Of a stretch of 42,920 nt of DNA, positions 7,913 to 18,034 are shown in pieces. The DNA is taken from assembly GCF_004103825.1 (NCBI RefSeq), contig NZ_RYFI01000018.1, positions 49,818 to 92,737 on the forward strand. The letters run 5' to 3'. Each line of letters begins with the position of its first letter. Within the stretch, counting starts at the first letter, position 1. The notes beneath the pieces are model-generated. The model was not told the DNA's origin, made no database searches, and worked only from the letters and a program-made list of their open reading frames with translations. Source of the DNA: Hansschlegelia zhihuaiae (GTDB taxonomy: Bacteria > Pseudomonadota > Alphaproteobacteria > Rhizobiales > Methylopilaceae). The translations under genes and the position numbers were made by a program.

Positions 7913-8616
7913 CAGGCGGTCGCGCCGTCCGCTTCGGCCAAATATTCCCGCCAGATCGGCGTCCCGCTGAGCGTCGCGACGAAGGCCGCGTGCGCGGCGA
8001 TCTCGGCCTCGGTGATCCGCGGCGCGAGCGGGACCGGCCGTTGCGCCACCTTGGCCCCGCTCAGCCCGCCCTTGCCGGCCAGATGCGACAGGCCGAGCGA
8101 GGCCTGCCGCCCGCCCAGCAGCTCCAGATAGACCTCCGCGAGAATCTCGCTGTCGAGCAGAGCGCCGTGCTTGGTGCGGCGTGAATTGTCGATCCCGTAG
8201 CGCTGGCAGAGCGCGTCGAGCGAAGCCTGGCCGCCGGGATTCTTGCGGCGGGCGAGCATCAGCGTGTCGACGACCCGCTCGCGCGCGATCTTCGGCTTGC
8301 CGACCTTGCCCAGCTCGGCGTCCAGGAAGCCGACGTCGAAGGCCGCGTTGTGGATCACCAGCGCGTCGTCGGCGATGAATTCCAGGAACCCGTCCGCGAT
8401 CTCGGCGAAGCGCGGCTTGTCCGACAGGAATTCGGTCGAGAGGCCGTGAACGCGGAACGCCCCTTCGGGCATGTCGCGCTCGGGATTGACGTAGACGTGG
8501 TAGCTCGCGCCGGTCGGGATGCGGTTCAGGAGCTCCACGCAGCCGATCTCGACCACCCGGTCGCCGGTCAGCGGATCGAGCCCGGTGGTCTCGGTGTCGA
8601 GCACGATCTCGCGCAT
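7912..8616 (-). CDS. dnaQ: DNA polymerase III epsilon subunit (3'-5' proofreading exonuclease)
   Basis: The 234-residue protein has the DEDDh exonuclease motifs: Exo I DTETTG (D7, E9), Exo II HNAAFDVGFLDAEL, and Exo III HGALLDSEILAEVY with the catalytic histidine and aspartate. It removes misincorporated bases in the replicative polymerase core. The C-terminal 55 residues would hold the polymerase-contact region. It is the last gene of the leftward ppsR-maf-aroE-coaE-dnaQ run, and coaE ends six bases upstream. Confidence 0.96.
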   Translation of the reverse strand: MREIVLDTETTGLDPLTGDRVVEIGCVELLNRIPTGASYHVYVNPERDMPEGAFRVHGLSTEFLSDKPRFAEIADGFLEFIADDALVIHNAAFDVGFLDAELGKVGKPKIARERVVDTLMLARRKNPGGQASLDALCQRYGIDNSRRTKHGALLDSEILAEVYLELLGGRQASLGLSHLAGKGGLSGAKVAQRPVPLAPRITEAEIAAHAAFVATLSGTPIWREYLAEADGATA

Positions 8617-8622
8617 GGCGGC

Positions 8623-9207
8623 TCAGCCTCCCGCGAGCTTCGCCAGCGCCGCGCGCACCTGGGCGCGGGCGTCCTCGACCCCGGTCGAGGCGTCGATCAC
8701 GACGTCGGCGCGGGCGCGCTTCTCGGCGTCTGGCGTCTGCCGGGCCAGGATGCCGCGAAACGCCTCTTCGGTCATGCCCGGCCGCTCCATCACCCGCCGC
8801 CTCTGCTCGTCCTCGCCGGCGCTGACCACCACCACCGCGTCCATCTCGCCGTCCCGGCCGGTCTCGAAAAGCAGCGGGATGTCGAGAACCACGGCCGTGG
8901 CGCCCTCGGCGCGCGCCCGGGCCAGAAACTCGGCCTCGGCTTTGCGCACCAGAGGATGGACGATCGCTTCGAGCTTCTCCAGCGCCGCGCGGTCGCCCAG
9001 CACCCTCGTCCCCAACTCCTTGCGATCGACGGCGCCGTCGCGGGTCGTTCCTGGGAACGCGGCCTCGATCAGCGGCGCTGCCTCGCCGGCATAGAGCCGG
9101 TGGACGGTCGCGTCGGCGTCGTGCACCGGCGCGCCCTCCTCGGCGAACAGCCGGGCGGTCGTGGACTTGCCCATGCCGATCGAGCCCGTGAGGCCGATGA
9201 CGATCAC
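8623..9207 (-). CDS. coaE: Dephospho-CoA kinase
   Basis: CoaE phosphorylates the 3'-hydroxyl of dephospho-CoA, the last step of CoA synthesis. From GTG 9207 the product is 194 residues, beginning with the strand-P-loop expected of the family (GSIGMGKS at 8-15). GGAG lies about 10 nt before this GTG; the alternative start at 9258 adds 17 residues unlike the family and falls in repeat DNA. Other marks are [23 protein letters not shown] and [13 protein letters not shown] palindromic repeat separates it from aroE. Confidence 0.94.
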   Translation of the reverse strand: MIVIGLTGSIGMGKSTTARLFAEEGAPVHDADATVHRLYAGEAAPLIEAAFPGTTRDGAVDRKELGTRVLGDRAALEKLEAIVHPLVRKAEAEFLARARAEGATAVVLDIPLLFETGRDGEMDAVVVVSAGEDEQRRRVMERPGMTEEAFRGILARQTPDAEKRARADVVIDASTGVEDARAQVRAALAKLAGG

Positions 9208-9226
9208 GGGCGGCGGGCTCCGACCT

Positions 9227-9343
9227 GATGTCCCCGCCTCGAGCCGGGACCGATCCAACGCAAAGAGTCACGAAGGGAATTGTTCGCCGGAAGCATGGCG
9301 CGCGCGGAGACGGACGGATCCCGGCTCGAGGCCGGGACGTGAG
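9227..9343. repeat. Extended palindrome, family A copy 1 (aroE-coaE gap)
   Basis: Inverted arms of about 30 bp (9227-9256 and 9314-9343) each contain a short internal palindrome around CCCGGCTCGAGGCCGGGAC. The core CCCGGCTCAAGGCCGGGAC recurs, with small changes, at 15.3, 23.6, 25.5, 39.5 and 41.9 kb. It fills the gap between two co-directional genes. Confidence 0.85.
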
Positions 9344-9352
9344 GGTCGCGTT

Positions 9353-10189
9353 TCATCGCCCTTCAATGTCGGCCGCGACCAGCGCCCGCAACTCCTCAGT
9401 CACCTCGGGACGCGTTCCGAACCAGCGCTCGAAGCCCGGAACCGCCTGGTGCAGCAGCATGCCGAGGCCGTCCACGACCCTGTTCCCGTGGGCGCGCGCC
9501 TGCGCGAGCAGGCCGGTCTCCAGCGGGACGTAGACGAGGTCGTTGACCACCGCGTCCTCGGGCAGTTCGCCGAGATGGACGTCAAGCTTCCCTTTGCCCA
9601 CCATCCCGAGCGACGTGGCGTTGACCAGCACCTGGGCCGACTGCAGCCAGCGCCACAATTCGTCATAGCCGCAGGCGCGGCCCGCCGGCCCCGCGAGCGC
9701 CGCCACGGCCTCGGCCTTGTCCGCCGTGCGGTTGACGACCGCGATCCGGCCGAAGCCGCGCGAGGCGAGCGCCCGGACCACGGCCCGCGAGGCGCCGCCT
9801 GCGCCCAGCACCACGGCGGTCCCGCGGTCGCCCTCCCAGTCGGGCGCGCCCTGGTCGAGATTGGCCAGAAAGCCGATCCCGTCGGTGTTGGCGCCGAAGA
9901 GCCGTCCGTCCTCGAGCCACAGGGTGTTGACGGCGCCGAGCGCGGCCGCGTCGCCATCCGCCTCGTCGACCAGCGCGAAGCCCGCCTCCTTGTGAGGGAT
10001 CGTGACGTTGCCCCCCACGAAGCCTTCGCGCCCGAAGCCGCGGACGAAATCGGCAAAACCCTCGGGGGGGACTTCGGCATGCTCGTAGGAGCCCGCAATC
10101 CCATACTGCTTTAGCCAGTAACCGTGGATCATAGGCGAGCGCGAATGGCGCACGGGCCAGCCGATCACGCAGGCGCGAGGCGCGCTCAC
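9353..10189 (-). CDS. aroE: Shikimate dehydrogenase
   Basis: AroE reduces 3-dehydroshikimate to shikimate with NADPH. The 278-residue product starts at GTG 10189, overlapping the maf stop (GTGA). The substrate-site motif WPVRHSRSPMIHG, catalytic K67 in NVTIPHKEAG and D103 in GANTDGIGFL are present. The nucleotide loop is VLGAGGASRAV (about 127-137), with VVNRT beyond it. Length and motif order are normal. Confidence 0.96.
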   Translation of the reverse strand: MSAPRACVIGWPVRHSRSPMIHGYWLKQYGIAGSYEHAEVPPEGFADFVRGFGREGFVGGNVTIPHKEAGFALVDEADGDAAALGAVNTLWLEDGRLFGANTDGIGFLANLDQGAPDWEGDRGTAVVLGAGGASRAVVRALASRGFGRIAVVNRTADKAEAVAALAGPAGRACGYDELWRWLQSAQVLVNATSLGMVGKGKLDVHLGELPEDAVVNDLVYVPLETGLLAQARAHGNRVVDGLGMLLHQAVPGFERWFGTRPEVTEELRALVAADIEGR

Positions 10190-10803
10190 GAGGCGAGCGC
10201 GCCGAGCGAACGCAGCGCGGCGAGGACGGGCAGCAGCGGCAGGCCTAGGATCGCGAAATAGTCGCCCTCGACGCGCTCGAAGAGCTGCGCGCCGATCCCC
10301 TCGAACTGATAGCCGCCGACACTCGTCAGCGCGCCTTCGCCGGCGGCCTCGAGATAGGCGTCCAGGAAGTCCTCGCCGAGCGGCCGCGTGGCCAGCCGGA
10401 CCTCCGCCACGCCGCTCCACAGCACATGTCCGTCGCGCACGATCGCCGCGCCGGAGAACAGCGCGTGCGTCCGGCCCGAAAGCCGCAAGAGCTGCGAGCG
10501 GCCGGCGTCGCGGGAGACGGGCTTGGTGAACCGCTCCCCGTCGAGCGAGAGCGTCTGGTCCGCCCCGACCACCAGCCGTCCCGCCAGCCGGCTTGAGACG
10601 TCGATCGCCTTGGCGACCGCGAGCGCGCCCGCGACGTTGGCGGGGTTCGCGCCGTCGCCTGAAAGCTGCGCCTCGACGGCGCGCTCGTCGAGCTCGGCGG
10701 GCCGCGCCTGCACGGGCAGACCGGCGTCCTTGAGGATCGCCATGCGGATCGCGCTCTTCGAAGCGAGGACGAGCGGCGCGGGCTCGCGCCACAGCGCGCT
10801 CAC
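10186..10803 (-). CDS. maf: Maf-family nucleotide pyrophosphatase
   Basis: The 205-residue product starts at GTG 10803, overlapping the ppsR stop. LVLASKSAIRMAILKDAGL is the Maf N-terminal loop; VVGADQTL carries the catalytic aspartate, and SVGGYQFEGIGAQLFE the C-terminal motif. Maf proteins hydrolyse non-canonical nucleoside triphosphates such as modified pyrimidine nucleotides. The subfamily substrate cannot be read from the sequence. This gene lies next to the origin in most relatives. Confidence 0.93.
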   Translation of the reverse strand: MSALWREPAPLVLASKSAIRMAILKDAGLPVQARPAELDERAVEAQLSGDGANPANVAGALAVAKAIDVSSRLAGRLVVGADQTLSLDGERFTKPVSRDAGRSQLLRLSGRTHALFSGAAIVRDGHVLWSGVAEVRLATRPLGEDFLDAYLEAAGEGALTSVGGYQFEGIGAQLFERVEGDYFAILGLPLLPVLAALRSLGALAS

Positions 10804-11678
10804 GGGCCTGTCCCGCCAGCGACGGGGGACTCGACGGCGCGGCGCGCGCGATGCTCGTTCAGCATCGAGACGATCGACGCCGCGGTCTCCTCGATAGAAC
10901 GCCGCGTGACGTCGATCATCGGCCAGCCGTTGCGGGCGCAGAGCTTGCGTGACGAGACGATCTCGGCCGCCACGGCGTCGCGGTCGACATAGGCGGCCTC
11001 GCTGAGCCGGCCCCGCATCGCGCCTTCCAGCCCCAGGATCCGGTTGTGGCGCACGGCGACGATCCGGTCGGGGGTCGCGATCAGGCCGACGATCAGCGGA
11101 GCCTCGAGCTCTTCGAGCCCGGGCGGCAGCGGCGCGTCGGGCACCAGCGGCACGTTCGCGGTCTTCACACCGCGGTTGGCGAGATAGATCGAGGTCGGGG
11201 TCTTGGACGTCCGGCTCACGCCGAGCAGCACGACGTCGGCGCCTGCGAGGTCGTGGGCGCCCTGGCCGTCGTCGTGGGCCATCGTGTAGTTCAACGCGTC
11301 GATCCGCCGGAAATAGTCCTCGTTGAGGTCGTGCTGGGCGCCGGCCTGGGCGGCGCTCTCCATGCCGAGGAAGCTGCGCATCAGCTGGAACAGCGGCGAC
11401 AGCACTGAGAGGCACGGGCAGCCGAGCTCGCGGGCTCGCGCTTCGAGCGCCACGATCAGCCCTTCGTCGACCAGCGTGTAGAGCACGATGCCCGGGTCTT
11501 CGGCGATCTCGTTCAGCACGCGCTCGAGCTGCCGGGCCGAGCGCACCAGCGGATAGACGTGCTCGACCGCCTCGACGCTGCGGAACTGGGAGGCGGCGGC
11601 GCGCGCCACCGCCATCAGCGTCTCGCCGGTCGCGTCGGACACCAGATGGAAATGGAAAGTCGGGCGCGGCGTCGACAT
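10800..11678 (-). CDS. ppsR: Pyruvate,phosphate dikinase regulatory protein (kinase/pyrophosphorylase)
   Basis: This 292-residue DUF299 protein carries the P-loop-like GVSRTSKTPTS (153-163) and N-terminal HLVSDATGET. Family members reversibly phosphorylate a threonine of pyruvate,phosphate dikinase or PEP synthase: ADP-dependent inactivation and phosphate-dependent reactivation. It corresponds to RP001, which flanks the replication origin opposite hemE in Caulobacter and Rickettsia. It is the first gene of the leftward run and starts at the putative origin. Confidence 0.93.
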   Translation of the reverse strand: MSTPRPTFHFHLVSDATGETLMAVARAAASQFRSVEAVEHVYPLVRSARQLERVLNEIAEDPGIVLYTLVDEGLIVALEARARELGCPCLSVLSPLFQLMRSFLGMESAAQAGAQHDLNEDYFRRIDALNYTMAHDDGQGAHDLAGADVVLLGVSRTSKTPTSIYLANRGVKTANVPLVPDAPLPPGLEELEAPLIVGLIATPDRIVAVRHNRILGLEGAMRGRLSEAAYVDRDAVAAEIVSSRKLCARNGWPMIDVTRRSIEETAASIVSMLNEHRARRAVESPVAGGTGP

Positions 11679-12010
11679 CGGCGTTTCGGACGAGGCGTCC
11701 CGGCGCCGACAAGGAGTCGACAGGCTGTGGACGGCTGTGGACGGATCGCCGTCGCTCCACGCGTCGGCGGGGCCACTGTCGCCGAGGCGGCGAATTTCAT
11801 CAACAGGGGCCGCGAGACGGGAGAGCGCGGGACGACGGATCGGGAAAGGGTGAACAAGTCCTTAACGACGCTGTTCCGCCGCACTTCTTAACGGACCGTT
11901 AACGCGGGCTTCCTGTGGACGGCTTGTGGAGCTTTCGGAACGGCTGTAATCCGCCCCCCTAGAAAAAGAAGCAGAAGAGTCTCTCTAAGGATTATTGGGA
12001 AGGAGAGTCG
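11679..12010. other. Putative chromosomal replication origin (oriC) between ppsR and hemE
   Basis: The 332-bp gap separates ppsR (RP001) from hemE, the position of the mapped origin in Caulobacter. It holds four TGTGGA hexamers (11726, 11736, 11914, 11925), three extended to TGTGGACGG, which match six of nine bases of the reverse DnaA box. It also holds a perfect CtrA site and an AT-richer purine tract (about 11958-12003) beside hemE that could unwind. Genes point away from it on both sides. None of the DnaA-like sites is a full consensus box, so the call rests mostly on synteny. Confidence 0.65.
11888..11903. promoter_or_regulatory. CtrA binding site, TTAA-N7-TTAAC
   Basis: TTAA at 11888-11891, seven bases, then TTAAC at 11899-11903: an exact match to the CtrA consensus. 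A half-site TTAAC lies at 11862-11866. In Caulobacter CtrA represses initiation by binding several such sites in the origin. The two halves also form a near-palindrome. Confidence 0.6.
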
Positions 12011-13081
12011 GTGAGCGGAGCTGTGGGCGAACGCCGGCGGGAAGGACGCGTAAAGCACGCGTCGGGCCTCATCAGGGCGCTGTCCGGAGAGACGCTTACG
12101 CCGCCTCCGGTCTGGCTGATGCGGCAGGCCGGCCGCTATCTGCCGGAATATCGCGAGCTCCGCGCCAAGGCGGGCGGCTTCCTCGATCTCTGCTTCACGC
12201 CCGAGCTCGCCGCCGAGGTCACGCTGCAGCCGATCAGACGCTATGACCTCGACGCCGCGATCCTGTTCTCCGACATCCTGGTCGTGCCGCATGCGCTCGG
12301 CCAGGAGGTGCGCTTCGTCGAAGGCGAGGGGCCCCGGCTCGATCCGATCGCTGACCGCAAGGAGTTCGGCCGCCTCAGTGACGAGATCGACCTGGGCGCG
12401 CTTGCGCCGGTCTACGAGACGGTGTCGCGCGTCCGGAGCGCGCTTGACCAATCGAAAGCGCTGATCGGCTTCTGCGGCGCGCCTTATACGGTCGCGACCT
12501 ACATGGTGGCGGGCCGCGGCGGCGACGAGCAGGCGCCCGCTCGCCTCCTCGCCTATCGCGAGCCTGAGCTGTTCGCCGAACTCATTGACCGGCTGGTCGC
12601 GGCCTCCGTTGCGCATCTCGTGGCGCAGCTCCGCGCAGGGGCCGACGCGGTGCAGATCTTCGACAGCTGGAGCGGCGATCTGCCCCCGGGCGAATTCGCG
12701 CGCTGGTCGACCGCGCCGATCGCCGAGATCTGCGCGCGCGTCAGGGCGGAGGTTCCGGGCGCCAAGATCATCGCCTTCGCGCGCGGCGCAGGCGCCAAGC
12801 TCGCGGATTTCGCCGGCGCGGTGCCGGCCGACGGCTTCGGCCTCGCGACCTCCGAGGACCTGCGGGTCGCCCGATCGGCCGTCTACGCCTCCAGGGCGCT
12901 CCAGGGCGCGGTCGACCCGATCGCCCTGGTGGCGGGCGGCGAGGCGCTCGACCGCGCCGTGGACGAGGTCCTGGACGCTCTGGGCGGCTATCCGATGATC
13001 CTCAACCTCGGCCACGGCGTGAGGCAGGAGACGCCGCCGGAGCATGTCGCAAGGCTCGTGGCGCGGGTCCGGGGAGCGTAA
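12011..13081 (+). CDS. hemE: Uroporphyrinogen decarboxylase
   Basis: HemE decarboxylates uroporphyrinogen III to coproporphyrinogen III in haem synthesis. The 356-residue product begins at GTG 12011, with AGGAG five bases upstream (12001-12005), which decides the start. The N-terminal signature PPVWLMRQAGRYLPEYR (32-48) and the second signature region GFCGAPYTVATYM are intact, as is FDSWSGDL. The enzyme is cytoplasmic. hemJ follows after a nested repeat element. Confidence 0.97.
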   Translation: MSGAVGERRREGRVKHASGLIRALSGETLTPPPVWLMRQAGRYLPEYRELRAKAGGFLDLCFTPELAAEVTLQPIRRYDLDAAILFSDILVVPHALGQEVRFVEGEGPRLDPIADRKEFGRLSDEIDLGALAPVYETVSRVRSALDQSKALIGFCGAPYTVATYMVAGRGGDEQAPARLLAYREPELFAELIDRLVAASVAHLVAQLRAGADAVQIFDSWSGDLPPGEFARWSTAPIAEICARVRAEVPGAKIIAFARGAGAKLADFAGAVPADGFGLATSEDLRVARSAVYASRALQGAVDPIALVAGGEALDRAVDEVLDALGGYPMILNLGHGVRQETPPEHVARLVARVRGA

Positions 13082-13084
13082 GGC

Positions 13085-13288
13085 GTCATCCCGGCCGCAA
13101 CGAAGCGGAGCGCCGGGAGCGTATGGAAGTCTGATCGTAAACCTCGTCGTCGTCCTCCGGCTTGACCGGAGGACCCATCGTCGGCGTCGAGCTCCGCGCT
13201 CGACTTGGATGGTCCGGTCAAGCCGGACCATGACGAGCTCAATTCTGCGAACGATCCCGACGCTCCGCTTCGCTGCGGCCGGGATGAC
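13085..13288. repeat. Nested palindromic element, family B copy 1 (hemE-hemJ gap)
   Basis: The outer arms (13085-13112 and 13261-13288) are 28 bp and differ at one position when one is reverse-complemented. Inside them lies a second inverted repeat (about 13143-13176 and 13206-13237) built on CCGGCTTGACCGG, similar in design to family A. This looks like one element inserted within another. It fills the whole intergenic gap. Confidence 0.85.
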
Positions 13289-13303
13289 GACTTTGGAAAG
13301 ACC

Positions 13304-13732
13304 ATGGACCTCTATCTCTGGATCAAGGCCCTGCATGTCATCGCGGTGATCGCGTGGATGGCCGCGACGCTCTATCTGCCGCGCCTCTTCGTCTATCATT
13401 CGGTCGTCCCGCGGGGCTCGGAGCAGTCCGAGACCTTCAAGGTCATGGAGCGTCGGCTGCTCAAGGCGATCATGACCCCGGCCATGATCGTGGCGTGGCT
13501 CGCCGGCCTGTTCCTCGTCTGGAAGGGCGGATGGATGGCCTCGGGCTGGCTGCACGCCAAGCTCGTCCTCGTGATCCTGCTTTCGGCGATGCACGGCTTC
13601 CTGGCCGGGCAGGTCCGCGCCTTCGCGCAGGATCGCAACGAGCGGAGCCAGAGGTTTTTCCGGATCGTCAACGAGGTCCCGACCGTGCTGATGATCGCGA
13701 TCGTCGTGCTGGTGGTGGTGAAGCCGTTCTGA
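13304..13732 (+). CDS. hemJ: HemJ-type protoporphyrinogen IX oxidase
   Basis: The 142-residue protein has four predicted membrane helices and the conserved N-terminal LWIKALHVIAVIAWMA, with His11 the likely haem ligand, and PRLFVYH. HemJ oxidises protoporphyrinogen IX to protoporphyrin IX in the membrane and replaces HemG/HemY in most alphaproteobacteria. The start at ATG 13304 has GGAAAG upstream; an earlier in-frame ATG (13205) lies within repeat DNA. Placement after hemE supports the haem role. Confidence 0.93.
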   Translation: MDLYLWIKALHVIAVIAWMAATLYLPRLFVYHSVVPRGSEQSETFKVMERRLLKAIMTPAMIVAWLAGLFLVWKGGWMASGWLHAKLVLVILLSAMHGFLAGQVRAFAQDRNERSQRFFRIVNEVPTVLMIAIVVLVVVKPF

Positions 13733-14011
13733 CGGCCCGGATTTGAATTCGCCGTGAAAGCCTCGCCCGAGACTTGTGGCCGGACGCGCGAGCCGATATG
13801 TATCTGTTCAGCCTTCGAGTCGGGCTTTCGCGTCCGAAGCTCAGGCGACACAGCCGATCGCCTCTCGCGAACGGTTCCGCGGCCCGCTCCCCGACGATCA
13901 AAAACTGCGGCGTACAAGTTTCCGTCCGCGGTTCCGCCGTCCGGCGACGCTCTCTTCATATCCCGCCACTGACGACGCGAGGCCCCGCGTCGGTTCCCTC
14001 AAAGGCCTTCG

Positions 14012-15277
<1,266 letters not shown>

Positions 15278-15282
15278 GCGTC

Positions 15283-15413
15283 GCCGCCCTCATGTCCCGG
15301 CCTTGAGCCGGGACCTATTGTGCTCCGCGCACTCAAGTCATTGTTCGGAGCGTTTCAATAGCGGCCGTCGCGCCGAATGGGTCCCGGCTCAAGGCCGGGA
15401 CATAAGCGCGGCG
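15283..15413. repeat. Extended palindrome, family A copy 2 (downstream of rho)
   Basis: Arms of about 37 bp (15283-15319 and 15376-15413) are near-perfect reverse complements, each with the core CCCGGCTCAAGGCCGGGAC or its complement. It sits between rho and the first TPM gene, five bases after the rho stop. Confidence 0.9.
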
Positions 15414-15443
15414 CTTGCCCCCTCCGCCGGTCTCGTGCACCGA

Positions 15444-16235
15444 ATGACGCCGATGGCGATCAGGCGCTTCATTTTCTTTCTGACGGCGGCGGTCGCGATC
15501 GCCTGCTCGTCGTTCGCCGCCCCCGTCCGCGCGGACCTCACCTTTCCGGCCTTCACCAACTACGTGGTCGACGCCGCGAACGTGCTGCCTCCCGCCGAGG
15601 AACAGGCGCTCGTCGCCAAGCTCAAGGCGTTCCACGATCGGTCCGGCCACCAGTTCGCGGTCGCGACCGTGCCGTCGCTGCAGGGGGCGTCGGTCGAGGA
15701 TTACGGCAACCGGCTGTTCCGCGACTGGAAGATCGGCGACCAGACCCGCAACGACGGCGCGCTGCTGCTCATCGCGCCGACCGAGCGCAAGGTGCGGATC
15801 GAGGTCGGCTACGGCCTCGAGGGCGACCTCACCGACGCGGTCTCGCGCCTCATCATCGAGAACGCCATCCTGCCGCGCTTCAAGGCCGGCGACCTGCCGG
15901 GCGGGATCGCGCGCGGCGCCGACGACGTCATCGCGGTCTTCTCCGGCCAGGCCGACGACTACCAGCGGCGCGCCGCGCTGGCGGACAGGTCGAAGGAGGA
16001 GACGCCGCTCTTCGTCTCGATCTTCATGGTCTGCTTTTTTCTGTTCTTCCTCTACGTGTTGTGGCGCGCGATCAGGTCCGGGGGCGCTCGCGGCGTTTCA
16101 CGCCGCCACGGGCCCTGGATCATCGGCGGCCCCGGCATGGGCGGCGGGGGGTGGTCCGGCGGCGGGGGAGGCGGCGGCTTCGGCGGCGGCGGCGGAGGAT
16201 CGTCGGGCGGCGGCGGAGCTTCGGGCGGATGGTGA
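15444..16235 (+). CDS. TPM-domain (YgcG-type) exported membrane protein with Gly-rich tail
   Basis: The 263-residue protein has a signal peptide (RRFIFFLTAAVAIACSSFAAPVRA) and a TPM domain of about 125 residues (FTNYVVDAANVLPPAEEQAL, then IGDQTRNDGALLLIAPTERKVRIE, then GLEGDLTDAVS). A single membrane helix (FVSIFMVCFFLFFLYVLWRAI) follows. The last 50 residues are Gly/Ser repeats with GWSGGGGGGGFGGG, typical of the family. TPM proteins are poorly understood and often accompany LemA. No lemA is adjacent. The start could also be ATG 15453. The next gene overlaps by seven bases. Confidence 0.88.
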   Translation: MTPMAIRRFIFFLTAAVAIACSSFAAPVRADLTFPAFTNYVVDAANVLPPAEEQALVAKLKAFHDRSGHQFAVATVPSLQGASVEDYGNRLFRDWKIGDQTRNDGALLLIAPTERKVRIEVGYGLEGDLTDAVSRLIIENAILPRFKAGDLPGGIARGADDVIAVFSGQADDYQRRAALADRSKEETPLFVSIFMVCFFLFFLYVLWRAIRSGGARGVSRRHGPWIIGGPGMGGGGWSGGGGGGGFGGGGGGSSGGGGASGGW

Positions 16236-16885
16236 CGCTGCACGAAGCTCCCGCAACCTCGCCCTCGGACCAGCTCCTGAGCGAGGCCGACCGGCGCCGC
16301 ATCGCAGACGCGGTCAAGGCGGTCGAGCTCCGGACCGCGGCCGAGATCGTGGTCGCGATCGAGACTGACCCCTGCGAGGAGACCGACGCGACGATCGCGC
16401 TCGTGGTCTCGGGCTTTCTGGCGATCGCCAGCGCCGGACTGTTCTGGCTGCTCGGGCTTTCGCTCCACGCCATCATGCTGGGTCAGGCCACGGTCTTCGC
16501 AGCGCTTGCGGCCTTGGCGTCGTCGTCACGGGTCCGCCGGGCGCTGATGATCGACCGGCTTCCTTCCGCGGCCGCCCATGAGACCGCAGCGCGCGCCTTC
16601 GCCGAGCTCGGCCTCGGCCGGACGAAGGAGCGCACCGGCGTGCTGATCCACGTCGCGATCGCGGACCGCAACGTCGAAGTGATCGCGGACGAAGGCGTGC
16701 ACGCCGCGGTCGCGCCCGAGACCTGGCGCGAGACCGTGCACGACGTGGTCGCGGCCGCGAAGCAGGGCCGGCTGGCGGACGGGGTCGTCGCCGCGGTCAA
16801 ACGCTGCGGCGACGCCCTGTCCGAGGCCCTGCCGCCGGAGCCGGGCCTCGGCGACGAGCTTCCGAACGAGCCCGTGATGCGCTGA
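16229..16885 (+). CDS. Second TPM-domain membrane protein
   Basis: The 218-residue protein opens with a cytoplasmic-looking region containing LSEADRRRIADAVKAVELRTAAEIVVAIETD. Two hydrophobic helices follow (IALVVSGFLAIASAGLFWLL, then AIMLGQATVFAALAALA), then the rest of the TPM fold (AFAELGLGRTKERTGVLIHVAIADRNVEVIADEG). This is the usual architecture of the second member of paired TPM genes. The start ATG overlaps the upstream TPM stop, so the pair is translationally coupled. Function is unknown. Confidence 0.85.
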   Translation: MVTLHEAPATSPSDQLLSEADRRRIADAVKAVELRTAAEIVVAIETDPCEETDATIALVVSGFLAIASAGLFWLLGLSLHAIMLGQATVFAALAALASSSRVRRALMIDRLPSAAAHETAARAFAELGLGRTKERTGVLIHVAIADRNVEVIADEGVHAAVAPETWRETVHDVVAAAKQGRLADGVVAAVKRCGDALSEALPPEPGLGDELPNEPVMR

Positions 16886-16902
16886 GAGGGGGGATCTCCA
16901 CC

Positions 16903-16921
16903 CTCCCCTTTGCAAGGGGAG
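16903..16921. terminator. Bidirectional hairpin between TPM gene and cysK
   Basis: CTCCCCTT (16903-16910) and AAGGGGAG (16914-16921) form a perfect 8-bp stem with loop TGC, between convergent genes. This motif is frequent in Hyphomicrobiales intergenic DNA. The A/T pairs next to the loop do not give a T-run. Confidence 0.45.
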
Positions 16922-16933
16922 AGAAGGAGCCCC

Positions 16934-17920
<987 letters not shown>

Positions 17921-17995
17921 GGCATCCTCCCTGGGATCGCCGCCGACGGTTCGCGTGCGACGTCCAATCTTCATGCTGAGCGGGACGCTAGCAAA

Positions 17996-18011
17996 GACAC
18001 AGTCTCGTGTC
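17996..18011. promoter_or_regulatory. Candidate operator upstream of cysK
   Basis: GACAC (17996-18000) and GTGTC (18007-18011) form an inverted repeat with a six-base spacer in the 114-bp gap between the Rrf2 gene and cysK. The adjoining 18015-18050 is AT-rich. Rrf2 binding is inference. Confidence 0.25.
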
Positions 18012-18034
18012 GATGAATTGGATTAATTACTTAT

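Noticed and set aside
13774-13802. TTGTGG-N17-TATGTA as a rho promoter
   Set aside because: Both boxes match consensus poorly; too weak to list as a feature.
16090-16232. Gly/Ser codon run as a DNA tandem repeat
   Set aside because: It is the normal Gly-rich tail of a TPM protein rather than an independent repeat element.
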